From NCBI GenBank assembly GCA_025455245.1, contig JALOMX010000119.1:1-6425 (forward strand): a stretch of DNA of 6,425 nt, read 5' to 3'. A program made the translations under genes and the position numbers. This document shows, piece by piece, positions 1-6,425 of this stretch (the stretch's first letter is position 1; each line of letters opens with the position of its first letter). The stretch comes from Chitinophagaceae bacterium (lineage in GTDB: Bacteria; Bacteroidota; Bacteroidia; Chitinophagales; Chitinophagaceae). Below the pieces are notes generated by a model, which saw only the letters and a list, made by a program, of their open reading frames with translations, was not told the DNA's origin and did not search any database.

Positions 1-3000
1 ATTGAGGGTATTTCGCAGATTGATAAAAAGACCGGACAATTCAGGCATTTCTTTTACAATAAAAGCAATACGCGGCAGGCCATTGGACGGGGGTATCTGC
101 TGGCCATAGATAATCAGGGCATTGTTTATGCAGCATCGGCCGGACAGAAAGAATTGTACTTGTATAATGATGCAAAAAAAGAGTTTGTGCCCTGTCCATC
201 GGATGTGCCGGTACAGGCAGGAATTACCAAGTTCCTTTTTGATGAAAGTAATCGATTATGGTTGTTGTATGACAATGGGCAGCTTGATGTATTCCGGCAA
301 AAGGACAGCAAACTGTTTCGTGAGTTCAGGTACAATGAACTGAAGGGCATTACGGATATTTTTGCGGTTAGAACTGAACTCTTTTATACAACTTCTGACA
401 GAAAGCTCTTTAAAAGCGACAATCAGGTTGTTTTCAACCAGGTGGCAGAACTGCCCAAAGCCTTGCGAACCATTACCTTTTTCCGCGGTCATTATATTCT
501 TGGCTGGTCATCCACAGGTCTTGCCCGATATGATAGTGCATTCAACATGGTTGTAAACCCCGGCGCTGAATATACCCGGATGGAAAATGTACGGGTAACA
601 AGGGTAAAGGCTGAAAACGATGATGTATTGTGGGTAGGTACAGATGGCAATGGGCTTATAAAAATTAATGAAAGTAATAATACGTTTGGCATGGTTAAGC
701 GCCTGCCGGATGGGCGTTCCATGAATATCCCTGTTCGTGCCTTTTGTGAAGTGGATGATGAACTCTGGGTAGGCACCAAAGGGGATGGGATTGTAGCGAT
801 TAAAAATCTTGGTAAGCCGGGCAGCAGTTCAAGATATTTCAGGAATTTTATTTCTGCTTCTGACCTGATGGATAATTGTGTCTATTCCATCATTGAAGGA
901 CAGGATGATTTGATTTATATTGGTTCGGATGCGGAAGGGGTTACCATTTACGACAAGCGCTCAAAAAAGTTTACCCGGTGGGATGACATTCAGGGCACTT
1001 CCCAAATACCGTTCTTCCGGTCGGTTCACAGTATTATTACCGATACGGATGGGGCGGTATGGCTGGGAACAGAATCATTCGGATTGTTTAGGGTAAAAAT
1101 AGACCGCACAACGGGTGGCGTGCTTTCCCTTACCTCCATTGAAAATTACCGCTTTGCAGACCGTATTGGTCCGGCAAATGATGTAATTTATTCGCTTGCC
1201 CTAGGCCGCGATGGCCGTGTGTGGGTAGGCTGCAGATATGGCGGTTTGAGCATATTTGATAAAAATACACGCCGCTTTACTACGCATAAGGCTTTCGGAT
1301 ACGAAGGTTCCATTTCCAATAATGATATCCTTTCGCTGTACCTGGATGAAAAGAACAGAATGTGGATCGGAACAAGCTTTGGTCTTAACTGGATTAGCGA
1401 AAAGGATATTAGGAAGAAGCAGCCTGTTTTTGAAAAAATGAGCCTTGCAGAAGGGCTTCCCAACAACACGGTGCATGCGATAACATCGGATGATAAAGGC
1501 GATATTTGGGTGAGTACCAATAAGGGCCTTGCACGTATTGATGTGGCTTCAAGGCAGGTATTCAACTATAAAGAAACAGACGGTCTTCAGAGCAATGAAT
1601 TCAGCGATAATGCTGTTTGGAAAAATTCGGCGGGGTATTTGTTTTTTGGCGGCATATATGGGTTCAACTATTTTCATCCTGCCCGTATTGCCTTAAGCAA
1701 TGAGCAACCCAACCTGTTGCTTACCGATATTCAGATGGCAGGGATTTTTCAGAACAGGAATAGCCTGAATGTCCTTCACCGGAAAGGTGAAAATATAGCC
1801 CTTGCCTACAAGCTGAAACCCCAGGATAACTTTTTTGAACTGAAAGTAAAGGCAATTACTTTTTCAAACCAGGGGAAAGTGGAATATGCTTATATGCTGG
1901 AGGGGCATGATAAAGCATGGAGCTTTACCGGAGACGATGGGAGAATTGCCTATACAGGTATTGCGCCCGGCAGCTATACCTTAATGGTTAAATGGAGTAA
2001 TGGCAGCGGGCAGTGGAGTGAACCTATAGCTGCCATGGAGGTGAAAGTGGATCAGTATTTCTGGCTTACCATCCCTGCATTCATGGTTTATTTTCTGCTG
2101 ATTGGTGCAGGTGCTTATGCGTTTTTCCGCTACAAACGCAATAAGGCACTCATGAAGCAGCGACTTGACCTTGAACTAATGCTCCGTAAAAAGGACGAAG
2201 AAATACATGCCGAACAACTCAATTTTTTTACCAATATTGCCCACGAACTGCAAACCCCCCTTGCCCTCATCAGCGGTTCACTCGAGCGATTTTTTTCACG
2301 CAATAATGATGCGAAAATTCCTGTTGCTAATCAGCATTTTCTTCAAATTGTAAATCAGCAATCATCAAGGTTGAGTTACCTTGTTCATCAGTTACTTGAA
2401 TTTCGGAAGGCAGAATCGGGCAGCCTTAAAAACAGCTATACTTATCTTAATATATCTAATCTGTTTTCCAATATTGCAGGCTTGTTTGCACCCATAGGTG
2501 AGCAAAAGTCGATTGCTTTTCAATACGAGGCTGATGAATCTATTGAAGTTTGGATGGACAAGGACAAAATGGAAAAGATCTTCTTCAACCTGATGTCCAA
2601 TGCATTTAAACATGCGCCACCCAATGAGCAGATTATTTGTACGCTTCACAGCCTGCCGGCAAAAGATCAATGGGAATTAGTAGTGGCCAATTCCGGCTGT
2701 ACCCTCAGTTCCGAAGATACCCGCAGGTTGTTCAGCAAGTTTTTTATTGCAAAAGATAATGTGCAGCAGAAAATCAGTTCCGGTATCGGGCTTGCATTTA
2801 CCCGCGAACTCGTGAATATGCTGAAGGGCGACATTACGGTTACGGTTAAAAACGGATGGATACACTTTAAGGTAGTTATGCCTCTTTCGTTTATACCGGC
2901 TATGGAAGATCGCGATGAAGTTTTGGAAAAGCCGGAACAGCCCTCATACCTGATTGAAGCAATGGCCATAAATCAGAATGCCATTACACGCCCGCTGATG

Positions 3001-3837
3001 CTTGAAAACAATAAAAAGGCGCTGATGGAAAGCCTTGATAATGATCAGCGTAAGAGCATCCTCATTATTGAAGATGAACCGGCCATGCGTTATCTGCTGA
3101 ATGACCTGCTTAAAGAGAAGTTTATTATTTACGAAGCAGGCACTGGCAAAGAGGCTGTAGAACTGATGACACGTGTAGTACCCGACCTGATCATAAGCGA
3201 TATTATGATGCCGGATATGGACGGGCTCGAGGTTTGCAATATTGTAAAGAATACGCCTGCCACCTGCCATATTCCTTTCATCATGCTGTCTGCAAGGGGT
3301 ACCGACGAGCAGAAAATGGAGGGATATGAGGCCGGTGCCGATGCCTATATTCCCAAGCCTTTCCGAAGCGAACACCTCCTTGTACGCATTCGCAAACTAC
3401 TCGAGTATCAGCATCGCCTGCACGAAATGTTCAGGCATGATGGTGTGGCCGATAAAATACCGGCAAGCGGTATGAAGGAAGAAGACAAGCAATTCCTGAA
3501 AAGAACCATTGACCTGATAACAGCCCATCTTGATCAGGAAGACCTTGATGCCGCATTTATTGAAAAGCAACTCGGTATGAGCAAAGCTCATTTTTACAGA
3601 AGGCTGAAAGCGCTGAGTGGCATGACTCCCGGCGAAATGATTAAGAGTATCAGGCTTGAACAGGCTGCACATCTATTGCAGTCATCTGACCTTACTGTAC
3701 TTGAAATATTTTACCAGACCGGGTTTAACAACCAATCACATTTTTTCCGTGAATTTAAAAAGAAATACAATGCCTCGCCCAACGACTACAGGGCAAGGTT
3801 TCATTTAACCATTGATAAGAAAACAACCACAGAATAA
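1..3837 (+). CDS. Hybrid two-component system regulator (HTCS: propeller sensor, histidine kinase, receiver, AraC output), 5' partial
   Basis: This is a one-protein two-component system of the type that controls Bacteroidota polysaccharide-utilisation loci. The frame is open from base 1, so the N-terminus (signal peptide and probably one or two propeller blades) lies off the left edge; the TTG at 154 is internal. Numbering codons from base 1, about 13 Reg_prop-like blades span roughly 1-560, with repeated cores such as LWVGTDGNGL, VWLGTESFGL and MWIGTSFGL, closing with YLFFGGIYGFNYF. A Y_Y_Y domain follows (about 611-684), then one membrane helix (about 688-711). The DHp domain carries the phospho-acceptor H748 in AHELQTPL. 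The ATPase domain has its N-box at N863/N867 and a G2 box GIGL near 928-931, but its G1 box is degenerate (NSGCT at 897). The receiver has acidic residues E1024-E1026, phospho-acceptor D1067 in SDIMMPDMDG, S1097 and K1119. The AraC domain (about 1161-1270) contains both helix-turn-helix units. Sensing is expected in the periplasm, with phosphorelay and DNA binding in the cytoplasm. The sulfatase and esterase just downstream are likely targets (inference). The family call is firm; the ligand is unknown. Confidence 0.96.
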   Translation: MEGISQIDKKTGQFRHFFYNKSNTRQAIGRGYLLAIDNQGIVYAASAGQKELYLYNDAKKEFVPCPSDVPVQAGITKFLFDESNRLWLLYDNGQLDVFRQKDSKLFREFRYNELKGITDIFAVRTELFYTTSDRKLFKSDNQVVFNQVAELPKALRTITFFRGHYILGWSSTGLARYDSAFNMVVNPGAEYTRMENVRVTRVKAENDDVLWVGTDGNGLIKINESNNTFGMVKRLPDGRSMNIPVRAFCEVDDELWVGTKGDGIVAIKNLGKPGSSSRYFRNFISASDLMDNCVYSIIEGQDDLIYIGSDAEGVTIYDKRSKKFTRWDDIQGTSQIPFFRSVHSIITDTDGAVWLGTESFGLFRVKIDRTTGGVLSLTSIENYRFADRIGPANDVIYSLALGRDGRVWVGCRYGGLSIFDKNTRRFTTHKAFGYEGSISNNDILSLYLDEKNRMWIGTSFGLNWISEKDIRKKQPVFEKMSLAEGLPNNTVHAITSDDKGDIWVSTNKGLARIDVASRQVFNYKETDGLQSNEFSDNAVWKNSAGYLFFGGIYGFNYFHPARIALSNEQPNLLLTDIQMAGIFQNRNSLNVLHRKGENIALAYKLKPQDNFFELKVKAITFSNQGKVEYAYMLEGHDKAWSFTGDDGRIAYTGIAPGSYTLMVKWSNGSGQWSEPIAAMEVKVDQYFWLTIPAFMVYFLLIGAGAYAFFRYKRNKALMKQRLDLELMLRKKDEEIHAEQLNFFTNIAHELQTPLALISGSLERFFSRNNDAKIPVANQHFLQIVNQQSSRLSYLVHQLLEFRKAESGSLKNSYTYLNISNLFSNIAGLFAPIGEQKSIAFQYEADESIEVWMDKDKMEKIFFNLMSNAFKHAPPNEQIICTLHSLPAKDQWELVVANSGCTLSSEDTRRLFSKFFIAKDNVQQKISSGIGLAFTRELVNMLKGDITVTVKNGWIHFKVVMPLSFIPAMEDRDEVLEKPEQPSYLIEAMAINQNAITRPLMLENNKKALMESLDNDQRKSILIIEDEPAMRYLLNDLLKEKFIIYEAGTGKEAVELMTRVVPDLIISDIMMPDMDGLEVCNIVKNTPATCHIPFIMLSARGTDEQKMEGYEAGADAYIPKPFRSEHLLVRIRKLLEYQHRLHEMFRHDGVADKIPASGMKEEDKQFLKRTIDLITAHLDQEDLDAAFIEKQLGMSKAHFYRRLKALSGMTPGEMIKSIRLEQAAHLLQSSDLTVLEIFYQTGFNNQSHFFREFKKKYNASPNDYRARFHLTIDKKTTTE

Positions 3838-3883
3838 GAACAGGCCGCGACTTCAGGATACAGAACAAACATAAAATAAATTT

Positions 3884-3891
3884 AATATTTG
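3884..3891 (+). promoter_or_regulatory. Weak Bacteroidota-type -7 element candidate upstream of the sulfatase
   Basis: AATATTTG matches 7 of 8 positions of the Bacteroidota -7 consensus TAnnTTTG and lies in the short A/T-rich gap after the regulator stop. No TTTG or TTG stands at the expected -33 position about 19 bases upstream, so the match may be chance in A/T-rich DNA. If real, transcription would start just before the sulfatase and separate it from the regulator transcript, as expected when a regulator controls an adjacent operon. Confidence 0.2.
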
Positions 3892-3896
3892 TCCCG

Positions 3897-3907
3897 CCCC
3901 CACGGGG
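3897..3907 (+). other. Short GC hairpin followed at a distance by a T-rich run
   Basis: CCCC at 3897-3900 can pair with GGGG at 3904-3907 around a CAC loop, and the surrounding C-run and G-run allow shifted pairings. A T-rich stretch (TTTTTTGTTTT, 3920-3930) begins about 12 bases after the stem. A classical intrinsic terminator has the T-run directly after the stem, so this is a poor terminator. It could be a leader structure in the sulfatase mRNA, or meaningless. The early ATG at 3913 sits between the stem and the T-run, whereas the ATG at 3934 lies after both. Confidence 0.25.
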
Positions 3908-3933
3908 GGTAGATGTACGTTTTTTGTTTTAAT

Positions 3934-5505
3934 ATGAAGGGTATATTCCATTTCAAATACAAATTCATTCAGTGCCGGAGGTTATTCCAGTTGGTTTTTC
4001 CGGTCATATCCATGCTATGTTGGGGTTGTAGGCAGCGTACGGATGATAGCACGCAAAAACCAATGAACATTGTCTTTATTCTTACCGATGACCACCGGCA
4101 TGACTTTATGGGATTTACCGGAAAGGTTTCGTGGTTGGAAACCCCTGCACTGGATAAAATGGCTAAGGAAGGGGTTTGGGTTCGCAATGCAACTGTTACT
4201 ACAGCGCTTTGTTCCCCCTCACGTGCATCTATACTCACCGGGCAATATGCACATACACATAAGGTGGTTGATAATTTTTCACCCCTGCCCCCCGATTTGC
4301 GGTTTTTTCCGGAATATCTGCAGGAAGCCGGATACAGTACCGGATTTTTCGGCAAATGGCATATGGGCCATACGGGTGATGAACCTCAGAAGGGATTTGA
4401 CCATTGGGAAAGTTTTAAAGGGCAGGGTGTTTATTTTAACCCCTTGCTGAACATAAACGGCAACAGGGTTCAGTACAAAGACAGTACCTATATAACCGAC
4501 CTGCTGACCGAACATGCAATAAGCTGGATGCGCAGGCAACCGAAGAACAAACCCTTTTTTATGTATGTATCGCATAAGGGTGTTCACGATGAATTTATGC
4601 CTGCCCCGAGGCATCGTGGCAAATACCATGGTAATGCAATAAACTATCCTTCTACGATAAACCTTACTGCCACTGCCCAAAGTAGAACCATGGGCAATCT
4701 TACGCAAAGCCCTACCGCGGCCATGGCAAAGGGCGACAGCAATTACAATGTAGATGATATTCCAAAGTGGGTGTGGGCGCAACGAAACAGCTGGCATGGT
4801 GTGGATTTTATGTACGACGGCCGCGTTGACTTTGATGATTTTTATTACCGGTATTGCGAAACCCTGCTTGCGGTGGATGAAAGCGTGGCTAATATTCGTA
4901 AAACACTGGAAGAACTTGGCCTTTCAGAAAACACTTTGGTGGTTTACATGGGTGACAACGGTTTTTTAATGGGTGAGCATGGCCTCATTGACAAGCGCAA
5001 TATGTATGAGGAAAGCCAGAAAGTACCAATGCTGGTTTATGCACCGGGAATGAAACAACAGGGGAAGCCATTGGAGGAGATAATTCAAAACATTGATATA
5101 GCCCCAACCATTCTTGAGGCTGCAGGCGTTACCATTCCTGCCGCCATGCAGGGGCAATCATTTTTCCCATTGTTAAGAGGTGAAAAAGTATCCTGGCGAA
5201 ACAAAGCATTCTACGAGTACTTCTGGGAGTTTTCTTACCCGCAAACGCCTACTACATTAGGCGTGCGCGAGGGCAACCAAAAGTTTATTTTTTATCCCGG
5301 CATCTGGGATGTATCAGAGTTTTACGATCTGAGTACCGATCCTGAAGAAAAGCGAAACCTGTATCGCCACCCTGACAGGCAAAAGGATATTGAGCGCCTG
5401 AGGGGCGAATTATGGAAGTGGCTGCAGGAAACCGGCGGGATGCAGATTCCGTTGAAAGCAATTACTGAACCCCGTATTGATTACGGAAACAAAGGTTTGT
5501 ATTGA
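3934..5505 (+). CDS. Exported S1-family (formylglycine-dependent) sulfatase, possibly GlcNAc-6-sulfatase-like
   Basis: This enzyme would hydrolyse sulfate esters on a glycan, in the periplasm or at the cell surface. I chose ATG 3934 (523 residues) because it opens with MKG, a basic n-region and a hydrophobic core before WGC, and has an A/T-rich leader. ATG 3913 is in frame and adds the odd segment MYVFCFN. Numbering from 3934, the metal ligands D52-D53 lie in LTDDH. C93 in CSPSR is the residue converted to formylglycine. K141 and H143 lie in GKWHMG, H214 and H218 in SHKGVH, D341-N342 in MGDNG, and H349 and K354 in GEHGLIDK. The C-terminus (YDLSTDPEEKRNLY) is the usual sulfatase ending, so the protein is complete and of normal family length. 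C32 could be a lipoprotein cysteine, but the lipobox (LCWGC) is poor. The SHKxVH and NSWHGVDF segments recall GlcNAc-6-sulfatase-like enzymes from memory; the substrate remains unproven. No maturase gene is in the window, so activation must come from elsewhere. The stop overlaps the esterase start. Confidence 0.93.
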   Translation: MKGIFHFKYKFIQCRRLFQLVFPVISMLCWGCRQRTDDSTQKPMNIVFILTDDHRHDFMGFTGKVSWLETPALDKMAKEGVWVRNATVTTALCSPSRASILTGQYAHTHKVVDNFSPLPPDLRFFPEYLQEAGYSTGFFGKWHMGHTGDEPQKGFDHWESFKGQGVYFNPLLNINGNRVQYKDSTYITDLLTEHAISWMRRQPKNKPFFMYVSHKGVHDEFMPAPRHRGKYHGNAINYPSTINLTATAQSRTMGNLTQSPTAAMAKGDSNYNVDDIPKWVWAQRNSWHGVDFMYDGRVDFDDFYYRYCETLLAVDESVANIRKTLEELGLSENTLVVYMGDNGFLMGEHGLIDKRNMYEESQKVPMLVYAPGMKQQGKPLEEIIQNIDIAPTILEAAGVTIPAAMQGQSFFPLLRGEKVSWRNKAFYEYFWEFSYPQTPTTLGVREGNQKFIFYPGIWDVSEFYDLSTDPEEKRNLYRHPDRQKDIERLRGELWKWLQETGGMQIPLKAITEPRIDYGNKGLY

Positions 5506-5507
5506 TG
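5503..5507 (+). other. TGATG stop/start overlap between sulfatase and esterase
   Basis: The sulfatase TGA (5503-5505) shares its A with the ATG at 5505-5507, and a second in-frame ATG follows at 5508. Such overlap usually means one transcript and translational coupling by re-initiating ribosomes. A weak purine stretch, AAAGG (5491-5495), lies nine bases upstream of the first ATG. Confidence 0.8.
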
Positions 5508-6425
5508 ATGCGTGCCATTCCCATATTATGCATCTGGAGCATGTTGCTTACTTCGCCTGCCCTGGCACAGGTAACTGATACAGGCAGATACGGGCCTTTG
5601 CTTGAATTGCACCCCTTGTATCAGTCCCGGATGGTATTACAGCAAAATGCGCATATATTACTTTCGGGCAGTGCTGCATCGGGCGCTGCGGTAAGAGTTG
5701 CCACCAGTTGGGGCGTCAATGCATCTGCCGTTGCAGACAAGGATAATTTCTGGATAATGGATATTTCCACACCCAAAGCGGGTAAGGGTGACTTTTCAAA
5801 TCACCAGGTAATGGTGGAAAGCAACGGAGTACAATTGACGCTCGATAGTGTACAGATAGGAGAGGTTTGGCTCTGCAGCGGACAATCGAATATGGAAATG
5901 ACGATGGATGCCCGTCTTCCATGGCATGAAGGGGTTCTGAACCGTGAAAAGGAGATTGCCGGAGCATATCACCCGAACATAAGGGTGCTTACGATTAAGC
6001 GAGAAGGGCTGCCCTATCTGCGCCAAAAATTCACGGGTATCTGGCAGTCTTTGCATCCTGAAGTGGCAGCCAATACGAGCGGGGTAGGTTATTATTTTGC
6101 AAGGAGGCTACAGGAGCAATTACAGGTTCCGGTGGGAATTGTAGTAGCGGCCCATGGGGGTGCAGCCTGTCAGGCATTTATTCCCAAAGAAAGCCTGCAG
6201 AACGATTCAATATTATTTAATCGGTACCTCAAAAATTTCGTGTACGATCCGCAGGATAAAAATCCTGAATACAGGCCAACACTCATTTTTCAGGCCATGA
6301 TCAATCCGCTGAAGGACCTGGCATTTAAGGGTGTGCTGTGGTATCAGGGCGAATCGAACGCTAATGATACCTTGCTGTATCCACTGCTTCAGGAAACCCT
6401 CATTTCATCGTGGAAGGCGCACTTC
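5505..6425 (+). CDS. Sialate O-acetylesterase-like (SASA/SGNH) carbohydrate esterase, 3' partial
   Basis: This is an exported SGNH-type esterase expected to remove O-acetyl groups from sugars. The family includes sialate 9-O-acetylesterases and, in Bacteroidota loci, esterases acting on other acetylated glycans. The frame runs open from ATG 5505 to the last base (307 codons), so the C-terminal part with the catalytic His, and probably Asp, is not visible. Residues 1-22 form a clear signal peptide, with hydrophobic core IPILCIWSMLL and probable cleavage after ALA, before Q22; the start could equally be the ATG at 5508. An N-terminal beta domain carries the family's MVLQQ segment (about 43-47). 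S128 in GEVWLCSGQSNMEM is the predicted nucleophile. G218-G219 lie in the oxyanion block, where AHGGAACQAF replaces the usual WGGTxxEAW-like sequence. WYQGESN (279-285) supplies the conserved Asn. TSGVGYYFARRL (near 190-201) is the common connecting segment. Coupling to the sulfatase suggests both act on one decorated glycan. The family call is strong; true sialate specificity is not shown. Confidence 0.92.
   Translation, partial: MMRAIPILCIWSMLLTSPALAQVTDTGRYGPLLELHPLYQSRMVLQQNAHILLSGSAASGAAVRVATSWGVNASAVADKDNFWIMDISTPKAGKGDFSNHQVMVESNGVQLTLDSVQIGEVWLCSGQSNMEMTMDARLPWHEGVLNREKEIAGAYHPNIRVLTIKREGLPYLRQKFTGIWQSLHPEVAANTSGVGYYFARRLQEQLQVPVGIVVAAHGGAACQAFIPKESLQNDSILFNRYLKNFVYDPQDKNPEYRPTLIFQAMINPLKDLAFKGVLWYQGESNANDTLLYPLLQETLISSWKAHF

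Noticed and set aside
1188..1565. A 125-codon open frame on the minus strand
   Set aside because: It is antisense to propeller blades of the regulator and has no recognisable features.
400..1700. Repeated WVGT-G-G segments as DNA repeats
   Set aside because: They are protein-level beta-propeller blades; the DNA encoding them is not repeated closely enough to count as a nucleotide repeat.
2223..2296. Two runs of seven T (2223-2229 and 2290-2296) in the kinase region as phase-variable tracts
   Set aside because: The frame is intact through both, they encode conserved Phe residues around the phospho-acceptor helix, and seven bases is short for phase variation.
2944..3375. A 143-codon open frame on the minus strand
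   Set aside because: It is antisense to the receiver domain and is rich in His and Cys, as expected for a shadow frame; no start context or domain supports it.
154..3837. A 1227-residue protein beginning at TTG 154
   Set aside because: The same frame is open back to base 1 and continues propeller-type sequence (IDKKTGQFRHF), so the TTG is internal and the gene is truncated by the window edge.
3838..3912. An intrinsic terminator after the regulator gene
   Set aside because: No stem directly followed by a T-run is present; the only hairpin is short and its T-rich stretch is about 12 bases away.
4279..4797. A 172-codon open frame on the minus strand
   Set aside because: It lies wholly inside the sulfatase, whose reading carries all family motifs; the antisense protein shows no recognisable domain.

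Overview
The window reads as an ordinary stretch of a Bacteroidota carbohydrate-utilisation locus. Three genes lie head to tail on the + strand: a hybrid two-component regulator cut by the left edge, a complete exported sulfatase, and a sialate O-acetylesterase-like (SASA) esterase cut by the right edge. The organism call rests on three points. The one-protein sensor/kinase/receiver/AraC architecture with a periplasmic Reg_prop propeller is characteristic of Bacteroidota. Starts lack strong Shine-Dalgarno sequences and have A/T-rich leaders. GC content looks moderate by eye (not counted). Genus cannot be told from this sequence.

Layout. Bases 1-3837 encode the C-terminal 1278 residues of the hybrid regulator: about 13 propeller blades, a Y_Y_Y domain, one membrane helix, a histidine kinase core, a receiver domain and an AraC-type DNA-binding domain. 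A gap of roughly 75-96 bases follows, depending on the sulfatase start. It holds a small GC hairpin, a T-rich stretch and a weak promoter-like motif. Bases 3934-5505 (possible earlier start 3913) encode an S1-type sulfatase with a CSPSR formylglycine motif. Its TGA overlaps the ATG of the next gene by one base (TGATG). Bases 5505-6425 encode the first 307 residues of the esterase, which has a clear signal peptide, the GQSNM nucleophile block and WYQGESN. No stretch over 300 bases lacks a gene.

How they may work together (inference): the regulator would sense a glycan fragment in the periplasm and, through its AraC domain, activate neighbouring genes. The sulfatase and the esterase would remove sulfate and O-acetyl decorations that block glycosidases. 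The pair therefore points to a glycan that is both sulfated and acetylated, such as mucin-type host glycans or a marine polysaccharide. No SusC/SusD pair, glycoside hydrolase, mobile element, RNA gene or CRISPR array is visible. I found no undescribed system; the points worth checking are sequence departures within known families.
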